Assembly (NCBI RefSeq): GCF_008386505.1
Contig: NZ_VUNZ01000001.1
Span: 310,001-374,000, forward strand
DNA length: 64,000 nucleotides
Direction of reading: 5' to 3'
Source: Chryseobacterium sediminis
Lineage (GTDB): Bacteria; Bacteroidota; Bacteroidia; Flavobacteriales; Weeksellaceae
This document shows positions 56,675 through 64,000 of the stretch, in pieces. The first letter of the stretch is position 1. Every line of letters starts with the position of its first letter. Under the pieces are notes generated by a model. That model saw only the letters and a program-made list of their open reading frames with translations, searched no databases and was not told where the DNA came from. Both the position numbers and the translations under genes were made by a program.

Positions 56675-57727
56675 ATGGAAAAGATACGCCTACTGATAAT
56701 CGAAGATAATGACGATATCCGCGAAAGCACTTCGGAGATTCTTCAGCTTGCCAGTTATGAAGTATTTCAGGCTTCTAATGGTAAACAGGGAGTAGATCTG
56801 GCTATTAAGCATATACCGGATGTGATATTATGTGATATTATGATGCCGGAGCTTGACGGGTATGGGGTTTTACATCTTTTAAGCAAAAGAGAGGATACTG
56901 CGCTTATCCCTTTTATTTTTATAACGGCAAAAACGGATCGGATAGAAATCCGAAAAGGAATAGAAATGGGGGCGGATGACTATCTTACTAAGCCATTTGA
57001 TGATATAGAACTCCTCAGTGCTATTGAAAGCCGATTGAAAAAGAAAGAACGTCAGAAAAGCCTTTATAGCAATATTCTTAGTCAAATGACCAATTTATTT
57101 CATGGTGCGCACGGACTTGATGAATTAAAGAAAGCTTTTGATGAACGAAAAGTCAAATCTTTTAAAAAGAAACAGATTATCTATTATGAGGGTGATACTG
57201 CAAATGCGGTTTATCTTATTATATCAGGCTCAGTGAAAACAACAAAAATGACAGAAGACGGAAAAGAATTCATGACAGCAGTCTACAGTCCGGAAGAATA
57301 TTTTGGAATCACTTCATTATTTGCAGGAAAAGAATATAAAGAGACGGCTGAAGTATTGGAGGATACTACCTTATGCTCAGTTCCCAGAGAAGTTATTGAT
57401 CAACTACTGTATAAATATCCGGACATAGCGGAAAAATTCATCAAAATTCTTGCCCAGAATGTTATTACCCACGAAGAGCAGCTATTGCAGCTTGCTTATT
57501 TTTCTGTGAGAAAAAGAATGGCGGAAGTTTTACTTAAGCTCCATACAAAACATCCTCACACTGAAAATTTTGAAATTTCAAGAGAAAACCTTGCTTCTAT
57601 GGCTGGAATGGCTATTGAAACGGTAAGCAGAATTCTGAGTGATTTTAAAGAAGAAAATTTAATAGATAGAAATGCAGGCAGGATTACAATATTGGATGTT
57701 CCCCGTCTTCAAAAATTAAAAAACTAA
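56675..57727 (+). CDS. Response regulator with Crp/Fnr output domain
   Basis: 350 residues. Receiver 1-125 (LLIIEDNDD; phosphorylated Asp 54 in ILCDIMMPELDG; YLTKPFD). Cyclic-nucleotide-type barrel ~155-260 (KKKQIIYYEGDTANAVYLIISGSVK). Winged helix at the C terminus with ENLASMAGMAIETVSRILSDF. The recognition residues E-x-x-S-R are those of FNR, which binds TTGAT-N4-ATCAA. This design joins a FixJ-like receiver and a FixK/FNR-like output in one protein. It is the best candidate to bind sites A-C. Confidence 0.9.
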   Translation: MEKIRLLIIEDNDDIRESTSEILQLASYEVFQASNGKQGVDLAIKHIPDVILCDIMMPELDGYGVLHLLSKREDTALIPFIFITAKTDRIEIRKGIEMGADDYLTKPFDDIELLSAIESRLKKKERQKSLYSNILSQMTNLFHGAHGLDELKKAFDERKVKSFKKKQIIYYEGDTANAVYLIISGSVKTTKMTEDGKEFMTAVYSPEEYFGITSLFAGKEYKETAEVLEDTTLCSVPREVIDQLLYKYPDIAEKFIKILAQNVITHEEQLLQLAYFSVRKRMAEVLLKLHTKHPHTENFEISRENLASMAGMAIETVSRILSDFKEENLIDRNAGRITILDVPRLQKLKN

Positions 57728-57806
57728 TCTCTGTCACTTTTTATAATGATTTTATACATTGAATAGTGATAATGGGATCTATACATTTGATGATTCAAAA
57801 GACAGT

Positions 57807-58163
57807 ATGAAAGTCATCGTTTATCATATCAGCCAGGAAGATAAAAAGCTTCTGGCTTTGGCTAATCGTAAAAAGCATAAAATTACGATCATAATAAATT
57901 CTTTAAGTGAAGCTACCGTTCATTTTGCAGAAGCAAAAGATGCTGTCATAATTATTGATCAGGAAAACCTAGTTTCAAACAGGCTTATTTTTAAACTTAT
58001 ATCCTTTGGGATTAGATATTTTATATTCAGATTCCAGGAACAGGCTCCTGTGGATGTATCAATAATTCAGGATGCCGGATTGAAATACATTACCATTACA
58101 GATTCAACATTCAAGATTTCCTCAATAATTAAAATTCTCGATGCCTGGGAAAAAAGTGATTAG
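57807..58163 (+). CDS. Orphan D-lactate-dehydrogenase N-terminal-like domain
   Basis: 118 residues from ATG at 57807. The whole protein follows the first ~110 residues of D-2-hydroxyacid (D-lactate) dehydrogenases: MKVIVYHISQEDKKLLALAN, EATVHFAEAKDAVIIIDQE, ISFGIRYFIFRFQEQAPVDV and GLKYITITDSTF (compare the GVKYIALR and NVPAYSP stretches of LdhA). The NAD-binding domain and catalytic Arg-Glu-His are absent. The frame stops cleanly without a trace of the rest. It may be a degraded gene or a repurposed regulatory subunit. Located between the response regulator and Hsp20. Confidence 0.65.
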   Translation: MKVIVYHISQEDKKLLALANRKKHKITIIINSLSEATVHFAEAKDAVIIIDQENLVSNRLIFKLISFGIRYFIFRFQEQAPVDVSIIQDAGLKYITITDSTFKISSIIKILDAWEKSD

Positions 58164-58248
58164 CATCATTTCAAAACGCAACGATCGTCATAATTTAAAA
58201 ATTATTTCTCTTATACCTTTGAAGTATAAACCTTAAAATAATTGTGTT

Positions 58249-58680
58249 ATGAAAACTTTGGAAAAAACCAATCCATCAAATGAATCTCAATCATTAGAAT
58301 CTCAGGTAGAAGATTTTTGGAAGAATGATGATCTTGTTAATCAGTTGGCTAAAACGGAGCCAACAGTTAACATTATTGATAAAAATGGTGTTTATAAGCT
58401 TAAAGTATCAGCTCCGGGATTTAAGAAAAAGGACTTCAAAGTTGCAGTTGAGGACGGAACATTGATCATTAGTGCTGCAACCAGTGCAGAGAAAAAAGAA
58501 GAAAAAGAAAATTATGTCAGAAAAGAGTTTTCAGCTTCCTCATTTGTCCGCAGTTTCCGCTTACCGGATAGTATTAGTTTAGGCCATATAAAAGCCAATT
58601 ATAAAGGGGGATTATTAAATATTACCATTAATAAATCTAATCTGGATAAAAAAGAAGTAAAAGAGATCAAAATACGCTAA
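58249..58680 (+). CDS. Small heat-shock protein (Hsp20)
   Basis: 143 residues with an alpha-crystallin domain ~45-135: YKLKVSAPGFKKKDFKVAVEDGTLII, NYVRKEFSASSFVRSFRLPDSI and the YKGGLLNITI strand (the A-x3-n-G-v-L motif). Holdase chaperone forming oligomers. Start ATG at 58249 (MKTLEKTNPS). Hsp20 proteins of this kind (HspX/Acr) are DosR targets in mycobacteria. It lies 85 bp after the orphan LDH domain gene; no paired dyad site is seen in front. Confidence 0.9.
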   Translation: MKTLEKTNPSNESQSLESQVEDFWKNDDLVNQLAKTEPTVNIIDKNGVYKLKVSAPGFKKKDFKVAVEDGTLIISAATSAEKKEEKENYVRKEFSASSFVRSFRLPDSISLGHIKANYKGGLLNITINKSNLDKKEVKEIKIR

Positions 58681-58785
58681 AATTTTTCAGTATTAATTCA
58701 TCAAAACCTATTGCGCATTCAGGAGATTATTCAAGTATCAGAGCCAGAATAGGCCGTTGCGCAACAGATTTATAAAACTAAAAAA

Positions 58786-60153
58786 ATGGATACTATTATT
58801 TTAAAATCTCTTGGAGGAGCCGAAACAGTTACCGGATCCAAGCATTTATTAAAGACCTCGGAACTTACTATATTAGTAGATTGTGGATTATTTCAGGGCA
58901 TTAAATCTTTGCGTGAACAAAACTGGGAATCATTACATGTCGATGTTGCTGAAATAGATATTGTCATTCTTACGCATGCTCATCTTGATCATTGCGGTTA
59001 TATTCCTCTTCTTGTAAAAAACGGATTTAAAGGTAAAATTTACATGACTGAGCCTACCAAAGAATTAGCAAAATTGATTTTACTCGATAGTGCAAAGCTG
59101 CAGGAAGAAGATGCGGAGAAAGCGAATTTTCATCATTATACCAAACATAATCCTGCAAAACCGTTGTATACGATAAATGATGCTGAAAGATCTTTTAAAC
59201 AATTTTTTACGGTTAATGAAAACACTGCGATCAAACTTAGTGATCATATTCAATGCAGGTTTAAACCCTGCGGGCATATTATTGGAGCCTGTTCTGTGGA
59301 GATCAAATGTTTTGAGAAAACGATCATTTTTTCAGGAGATATCGGACGGACTCACAGCACTATTTTACCTCCTCCTGATTTTTTCACCGAAGCGGATTTT
59401 ATAGTGATGGAATCGACATACGGAGACAGACTTCATGACAATACCAATTTATATGATAAATTGGAACACTGGATCAATCTCACTGTTAAAAACCATGGTA
59501 ATATAATTATTCCCAGTTTTGCTGTAGGCAGGGCACAGGAGCTTATTTATATTCTTTATCAGCTCAAGGAACAGAACAGAATCCCTTACAATCTTCCTGT
59601 AATTATGGATAGCCCAATGGCTGCTTCTGCTACGGATATTATGGTTGAATATGCTGAACACACAATTGTTAATAAAGAAAAATGGCTGGAAATTATTGAA
59701 CAGGTGAATATCAATAAAGAATATACGAATACTGAAGAAATAGTTCATAATAAACAAAGTAAAATAATAATTGCCGGCAGTGGTATGATGACAGGAGGGC
59801 GTGTGCTTGAGTACTTAAAGCATGATATAGGAAACAGCCGGAATACCGTATTAATTGTCGGTTTTCAGGCAGAAGGTACTCGTGGAAGAGCATTGCTTAA
59901 TGAATCTCATGAGTTAAAAATTCACGGAAAATATTATCCTGTAAACGCAAATGTTGTTGAATTGACAGGATTATCTGCACATGCTGATCAATCTGAACTG
60001 ATGGAATGGATAAGAAAATTTAAAAATTCTCCACAACAGATCATGCTTGTTCACGGTGAACCCTCTGCCCAGGAAGCATTACGAGTTAAAATTCAAACAG
60101 ATTTGAAAATACCGGTTAAAATTCTAATAAAAGATACAGAAGTAATCTTTTAA
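58786..60153 (+). CDS. Beta-CASP metallo-beta-lactamase-fold RNase
   Basis: 455 residues. Metal-site motifs: HAHLDHCGY (~65), CGHIIGACSVEI (~163), SGDIGR (~185) and ESTYGDRLH (~207). The beta-CASP part has SFAVGRAQELIYIL (~245) and the end has GLSAHADQSELM (~394) and VHGEPSAQEAL. Such proteins (RNase J/CPSF-73 group, YSH1-like) are Zn-dependent exo/endonucleases of RNA. Last gene of the island on this strand; convergent with the DnaE gene. Confidence 0.88.
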   Translation: MDTIILKSLGGAETVTGSKHLLKTSELTILVDCGLFQGIKSLREQNWESLHVDVAEIDIVILTHAHLDHCGYIPLLVKNGFKGKIYMTEPTKELAKLILLDSAKLQEEDAEKANFHHYTKHNPAKPLYTINDAERSFKQFFTVNENTAIKLSDHIQCRFKPCGHIIGACSVEIKCFEKTIIFSGDIGRTHSTILPPPDFFTEADFIVMESTYGDRLHDNTNLYDKLEHWINLTVKNHGNIIIPSFAVGRAQELIYILYQLKEQNRIPYNLPVIMDSPMAASATDIMVEYAEHTIVNKEKWLEIIEQVNINKEYTNTEEIVHNKQSKIIIAGSGMMTGGRVLEYLKHDIGNSRNTVLIVGFQAEGTRGRALLNESHELKIHGKYYPVNANVVELTGLSAHADQSELMEWIRKFKNSPQQIMLVHGEPSAQEALRVKIQTDLKIPVKILIKDTEVIF

Positions 60154-60203
60154 GTATTTTTTACCAGTAGTGTAATTTTAATTGAAGGGATCTCTATTCT
60201 GTA

Positions 60204-63200
60204 TTATTCAATCATCTTATTACGGGATAATCCAATTTCATGTTCCTGGGGATACGGTTTTCTAAAAGTCATACTGACATCCTCATGCAAATTACGCTGG
60301 GCTTCCAATGATTTTTCTTTATCCATGGAATACCTGGGATCAGGAATGAAAGGCATTTTCGCCATTTTATGAATGGTAATGGTAGGGAAATGGAAATCGA
60401 CCTCCACTGTTCCCAATAAGAGATAGCAGCCACCACCCTGAAAAGGATATTCTTCAAGACAGCTGGGAAAATGAGCCGTATCAAAATATTCTCCTTCAGC
60501 ATCAATCCAGGTTCCGAAGTACATCGTTCCTTTCTTTGTAGGTACATGCTTTCTTGAAATAAGATACGCCAGCATTTTAACCTGATGTTTATGGAACTTC
60601 AATAAGTCTTTTACCAAAACAGAGCCTCTGTATCGGGTCTGTAATAAATCAAAAGGACTGAATGAAATAGGAAATCCCAATATTTCTATCTCGTCAAAAG
60701 CATCTTCAAACTTATTTCTTTCTATACTAGGTAACTTATAATCCTTTTGAGGTTCTTCCAGTAAAGTCAAATGTCTGAAAGGAACCTTATGAGTTCCCAG
60801 AAGAAATCTTGATTCAATCAGCAGTTCATGTTTCTGTTTTCCGGTAAAGCGGAATGCTCCGATAAAGATTAAAATTTGTAGTGTTTCGATGCCAATAGGA
60901 ATTCTTTTAACAAAATTTTCCAGGGAAGTATACTCTCCATTCTGATTTCTTTCTTCAGGAATAAGTTGCGCTAATTTAAGTTCCAACCTTTCAATATGCA
61001 TCAATCCCAAATAAACGTCCGAACCATAGACCGTTGTCTGATATTCACTCAGATTGATACAAGGATTATGAATAGAAGCTCCCGACATTCTGGCTTCATG
61101 AATATAGACTTCGGTTCTGTAGAACCCGCCGCCGTTATTAATTGCAGAGACCATAAATTCAATAGGATAATAGACCTTAAGGTATAAACTCTGATAGCTT
61201 TCCACAGCATAGGAAGCAGAATGTGCTTTGCAAAATGAATAGCCTGCAAATGATTCGATCTGACGGTATACTTCCATGGATAATTGTTCAGGATGTCCAA
61301 GCTTTTTACAGGACTCAAAGAAGTTATCTTTTACTTTCTGTAATGCAGATAAAGACCTGCCTTTACCGCTCATGGCCCGTCTCAGGACGTCACCATCAGG
61401 GGCGGATAATCCGCCGAAGTGCAGGGCAATTTTAATAACATCCTCCTGATATACCATAATACCGTAGGTTTCTCCCAGTTCTTTTTCAAAAACATCATGG
61501 AAGTATTCAAATTTTGAGGGATTGTTATGCCTGAAAATATATTCCCGCATCATCCCGCTTTGGGCAACACCGGGACGTATGATAGACGAGGCAGCTACCA
61601 GGACTTTGTAATTGTCACATTTAAGCCTTCTGAGCAACCCCCTCATGGCTGGAGATTCAATATAAAAACAGCCGATGGTTTTTCCGGAACTTAAGAATTC
61701 ATTGCATTGGACTTCGTCTTTTGAGAGAGATATATCCCGGATATCGATATCAATACCTTTTTTTTCCTTCACCAGTTTTACTGTGTCGTTAATGGTACCT
61801 AAACCTCTCTGTGAAAGAATGTCAAACTTTTCAAGACCAATCTCTTCAGCAGTATACATATCGAACTGTACGATCGGAAAACCTTTGGGAGGCATTTCGA
61901 GTGCGGAATAATTGGTGATAGGTTCTTCTGATATCAGGATTCCACAGGAATGCATACTTCTCTGGTTAGGAAACTTTTCCAACAATTTTCCGTAGTAATG
62001 AACCTGTCTGGATACCGAATTGTTATCATGCTCCTGGATGGGTTTTGTTGCGAGCATATCCAGTTCCTCTTTCGGAAGGCCGAAAACTTTTCCTATTTCC
62101 CTGAAAATAGAGCGATATTTAAATTCAACATTGGTTCCGCAGAAAGCAACATGGTCTTTACCATATTTCTCAAAAATATATTCAAGGATAATATCCCTGG
62201 TCTGCCAGCTCCAGTCAATGTCAAAGTCAGGAGGTGTTTTACGGTTGAGGTTTAAAAAACGTTCAAAATACAGATCAAGTTCCAAAGGACATATATCAGT
62301 AATTCCGATGCAGTAGCTGACAATGGAATTGGCACCGCTGCCTCTTCCTACGTGCATAAATCCCATCCGGTTGCTGTATTGGATAATATCCCAGGTGATC
62401 AGGAAGTAAGCACAGAAATTAAGCTGGTCAATGACTCCTAACTCTTTATCCACTCTTGTTCTTGCCTGTAGATTATCATCGGAATACCTTTTTGAAAGTC
62501 CTTCATACACTAACTTCTTTAAAAGCTCAAAATCATTTTCCCTGCTGTCAGTGAAATGCTTTTTGTTTTTAGGGGTTGAAAAGTCAAAATCAAAATGACA
62601 AGTATTGACAATATATTTTGTGTTTTCAATAATTTGTGGCTCATGCTGAAACTGAGCCAAAAGCTTTTTTTTATCAGTAAACATTTCATTGTCTTTACAG
62701 TAATGAGCTTCTGTTAGCTTACTGATCAAGGTATTGAGATCAATGGCCCTTAGTATTTTATGAAGCTCATATTCTTCAGGAGTTGTAAAGGTAACGGGAT
62801 GCAGGATGACCATTTTATGGATGAACGGTTTCAATTCAGGTTGAATTAAAAGGTTGAGCTGGTCCTTTCTGATACCTATAAATTCATGATCTGCTAATTG
62901 TTCCGGAATATTCTCCAGTGGGTAAATAACAAAAGTATCTGTAAAATCAGGATTTGCTTTAGGAATTTCAATGCCTTCACAATTAAACGCAGTTAAAAGC
63001 CTGTTGATCTCTCCGATACTTCTCTGATTTCTGGACAGGCAGATATAATACAGTTCATCCTGAACCCGTATTTCCACTCCGACAATCGGTTTGATATGAT
63101 GATCCTGGCAAAGTTTATAAAAATCATAGATCCCGGTAATGGTATTGATATCTGTAAGAGCTAAGGTTTTAATATTAAAATGTACAGCCTGCTTAACCAG

Positions 63201-63260
63201 TTCTTTAATAGAAATGGTTCCATACCGAAGACTATGATAAGAATGACAATTCAGAAACAT
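60204..63260 (-). CDS. DnaE-type DNA polymerase III alpha subunit (error-prone repair type)
   Basis: 1018 residues, shorter than the replicative DnaE (~1160), lacking the C-terminal tau-binding end. The PHP region (1-60) reads NCHSYHSLRYGT and ALTDINTITG, where key metal histidines are replaced, so its proofreading site is likely inactive. The palm holds GRGSGANSIVSYC, PPDFDIDW (catalytic Asp pair, ~345) and KFDILSQRGL (third Asp). Fingers: YGIMVYQEDVIKIA and RRAMSGKGRS. A Y-family polymerase gene lies 7 bp upstream on the same strand, so the pair is a translesion-synthesis cassette (compare DnaE2/ImuB). Confidence 0.88.
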   Translation of the reverse strand: MFLNCHSYHSLRYGTISIKELVKQAVHFNIKTLALTDINTITGIYDFYKLCQDHHIKPIVGVEIRVQDELYYICLSRNQRSIGEINRLLTAFNCEGIEIPKANPDFTDTFVIYPLENIPEQLADHEFIGIRKDQLNLLIQPELKPFIHKMVILHPVTFTTPEEYELHKILRAIDLNTLISKLTEAHYCKDNEMFTDKKKLLAQFQHEPQIIENTKYIVNTCHFDFDFSTPKNKKHFTDSRENDFELLKKLVYEGLSKRYSDDNLQARTRVDKELGVIDQLNFCAYFLITWDIIQYSNRMGFMHVGRGSGANSIVSYCIGITDICPLELDLYFERFLNLNRKTPPDFDIDWSWQTRDIILEYIFEKYGKDHVAFCGTNVEFKYRSIFREIGKVFGLPKEELDMLATKPIQEHDNNSVSRQVHYYGKLLEKFPNQRSMHSCGILISEEPITNYSALEMPPKGFPIVQFDMYTAEEIGLEKFDILSQRGLGTINDTVKLVKEKKGIDIDIRDISLSKDEVQCNEFLSSGKTIGCFYIESPAMRGLLRRLKCDNYKVLVAASSIIRPGVAQSGMMREYIFRHNNPSKFEYFHDVFEKELGETYGIMVYQEDVIKIALHFGGLSAPDGDVLRRAMSGKGRSLSALQKVKDNFFESCKKLGHPEQLSMEVYRQIESFAGYSFCKAHSASYAVESYQSLYLKVYYPIEFMVSAINNGGGFYRTEVYIHEARMSGASIHNPCINLSEYQTTVYGSDVYLGLMHIERLELKLAQLIPEERNQNGEYTSLENFVKRIPIGIETLQILIFIGAFRFTGKQKHELLIESRFLLGTHKVPFRHLTLLEEPQKDYKLPSIERNKFEDAFDEIEILGFPISFSPFDLLQTRYRGSVLVKDLLKFHKHQVKMLAYLISRKHVPTKKGTMYFGTWIDAEGEYFDTAHFPSCLEEYPFQGGGCYLLLGTVEVDFHFPTITIHKMAKMPFIPDPRYSMDKEKSLEAQRNLHEDVSMTFRKPYPQEHEIGLSRNKMIE

Positions 63261-63267
63261 CTTATAC

Positions 63268-64000
63268 TTATTTTAATAAACCTGAGGCTCTTCCTACACT
63301 TGAAGTTCCAAACCTGTTCTTGATTTTATCCATTGTCTGGTACAGTGATATCAACTCTTCCGTATCTTCAAAGAGATCCATTTGATGGCATCCGTGAACC
63401 AGTCCGGTAAACTTTACTCCAACTAACCTGATTCTCATACGTCTGGTATATACTTTTTTAAAAAGTTCTAAAACATACCTGAGCAGGGTATGGTCAGCTG
63501 AGGTGTAAGGAATCCTGCATTGTTTGGTTTCCGTATCAAAATTGGCATACCGGAGTTTTACCACTACTACCGATACCAGCCATTTCTCTGCCCTGAGCTG
63601 ATAACAGAGTTTTTCAACCATTCCTGAAAGTATACTTTGAATCCCCTGAATATCTATAGTATCCTGAGCAAAAGTATCTTCTGTAGAAATGGATTTTCGT
63701 TCCGAATATGGAACTACAGGGGTTTCATCAATTCCGTGTGCTTTTTTCCAAAGTTCATTTCCGTTTTTACCAATCAGCTGCCCAAGCACATCAACAGGCA
63801 TTTCAGAAAGTGTTTGTATCGTTCTGATCCCCAGTCTTGAGAGCAGTTGAAAGGTTACATCTCCGACCATAGGAATCTTCTTTACCGAAAGCGGATTCAA
63901 AAACGGCTGTATGTCACATTGCTTTAGTTCAAATCTACCTGTAGGCTTCGATTCTCCGGTTCCGATTTTGGAGACGGTTTTATTAGCAGACAACGCAAAA
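63268..64000 (-). CDS. Y-family DNA polymerase (DinB-like), C-terminal part
   Basis: The start lies beyond the window; the frame is open to 64000. The visible ~244 residues are the thumb and little-finger region: SANKTVSKIGTGESKPTG, the helix-hairpin-helix VKKIPMVGDVTFQLLSRLGIRTI, LWKKAHGID and the little finger (TFAQDTIDIQG, LVSVVVVKLRYANFDTETK). It ends MDKIKNRFGTSSVGRASGL. Catalytic palm residues are outside, so it cannot be judged active or an ImuB-type inactive partner. It precedes the DnaE gene by 7 bp. Confidence 0.85.
   Translation of the reverse strand, partial: FALSANKTVSKIGTGESKPTGRFELKQCDIQPFLNPLSVKKIPMVGDVTFQLLSRLGIRTIQTLSEMPVDVLGQLIGKNGNELWKKAHGIDETPVVPYSERKSISTEDTFAQDTIDIQGIQSILSGMVEKLCYQLRAEKWLVSVVVVKLRYANFDTETKQCRIPYTSADHTLLRYVLELFKKVYTRRMRIRLVGVKFTGLVHGCHQMDLFEDTEELISLYQTMDKIKNRFGTSSVGRASGLLK

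Overview
The window is AT-rich, gene-dense DNA from a Bacteroidota bacterium, most likely a Flavobacteriia member (Chryseobacterium-like by general protein character; the genus is an impression, not proven). The evidence is a SusD-type glycan receptor, a TAnnTTTG-type promoter, few Shine-Dalgarno sites, many short lipoprotein or signal-peptide leaders ending in AQ/SQ, and family choices typical of the phylum (fused rhamnulose-phosphate aldolase/dehydrogenase, DUF4450, GH28, Mla/MCE, DnaE + Y-family polymerase). No rRNA, tRNA, CRISPR array or insertion sequence was seen.

1-18 kb is a plant-pectin/rhamnose utilisation locus. It holds the tail of a SusD receptor and a complete L-rhamnose pathway (isomerase, kinase, aldolase fused to lactaldehyde dehydrogenase, L-lactate dehydrogenase) giving dihydroxyacetone phosphate plus pyruvate. 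A GntR-type regulator with a sugar-binding-like sensor domain follows, then a minus-strand set of exported glycosidases: a Tat-exported beta-propeller enzyme, a six-hairpin glycosidase, a DUF4450 protein and a GH28 pectinase. 18.1-18.96 kb is non-coding apart from a strong terminator and two decayed related short reading frames.

19-27 kb is a redox/aldehyde-stress island: an AraC regulator divergent from two aldo/keto reductases, a 56-residue Tat leader protein, alpha/beta hydrolases, a flavodoxin lipoprotein, a carboxymuconolactone-decarboxylase protein and a cupin. A ~35 bp element is repeated before two of its transcription units. 27-34 kb holds a Crp-type regulator, a GT14-like transferase, a DEAD-box helicase/cold-shock pair, a MaoC hydratase, an operon of unknown small proteins, a CsbD-like protein and a ChaA-type antiporter.

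34-60 kb is the most interesting part: a stress/low-oxygen-type island. It contains a GT4 transferase with a GH130 enzyme, an atypical Nramp transporter, three triple-BON proteins, a Ca-type P-ATPase, pyrophosphatase, an MlaEFD-like lipid transporter, PfkB, Dps, an SDR, an L,D-transpeptidase, a double UspA, a FixL-like PAS histidine kinase, a response regulator whose output is a Crp/Fnr domain, an orphan D-lactate-dehydrogenase N-terminal domain, Hsp20 and a beta-CASP nuclease. The three divergent promoters next to the BON genes each carry two TGA-N6-TCA dyads exactly 22 bp apart. The regulator's recognition helix is FNR-like and the PAS domain keeps the FixL haem-ligand histidine. I propose an oxygen-sensing regulon resembling FixL/FixJ/FixK in wiring and the mycobacterial DosR regulon in content. 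The window ends with a DnaE-type polymerase and a truncated Y-family polymerase (an error-prone repair pair).
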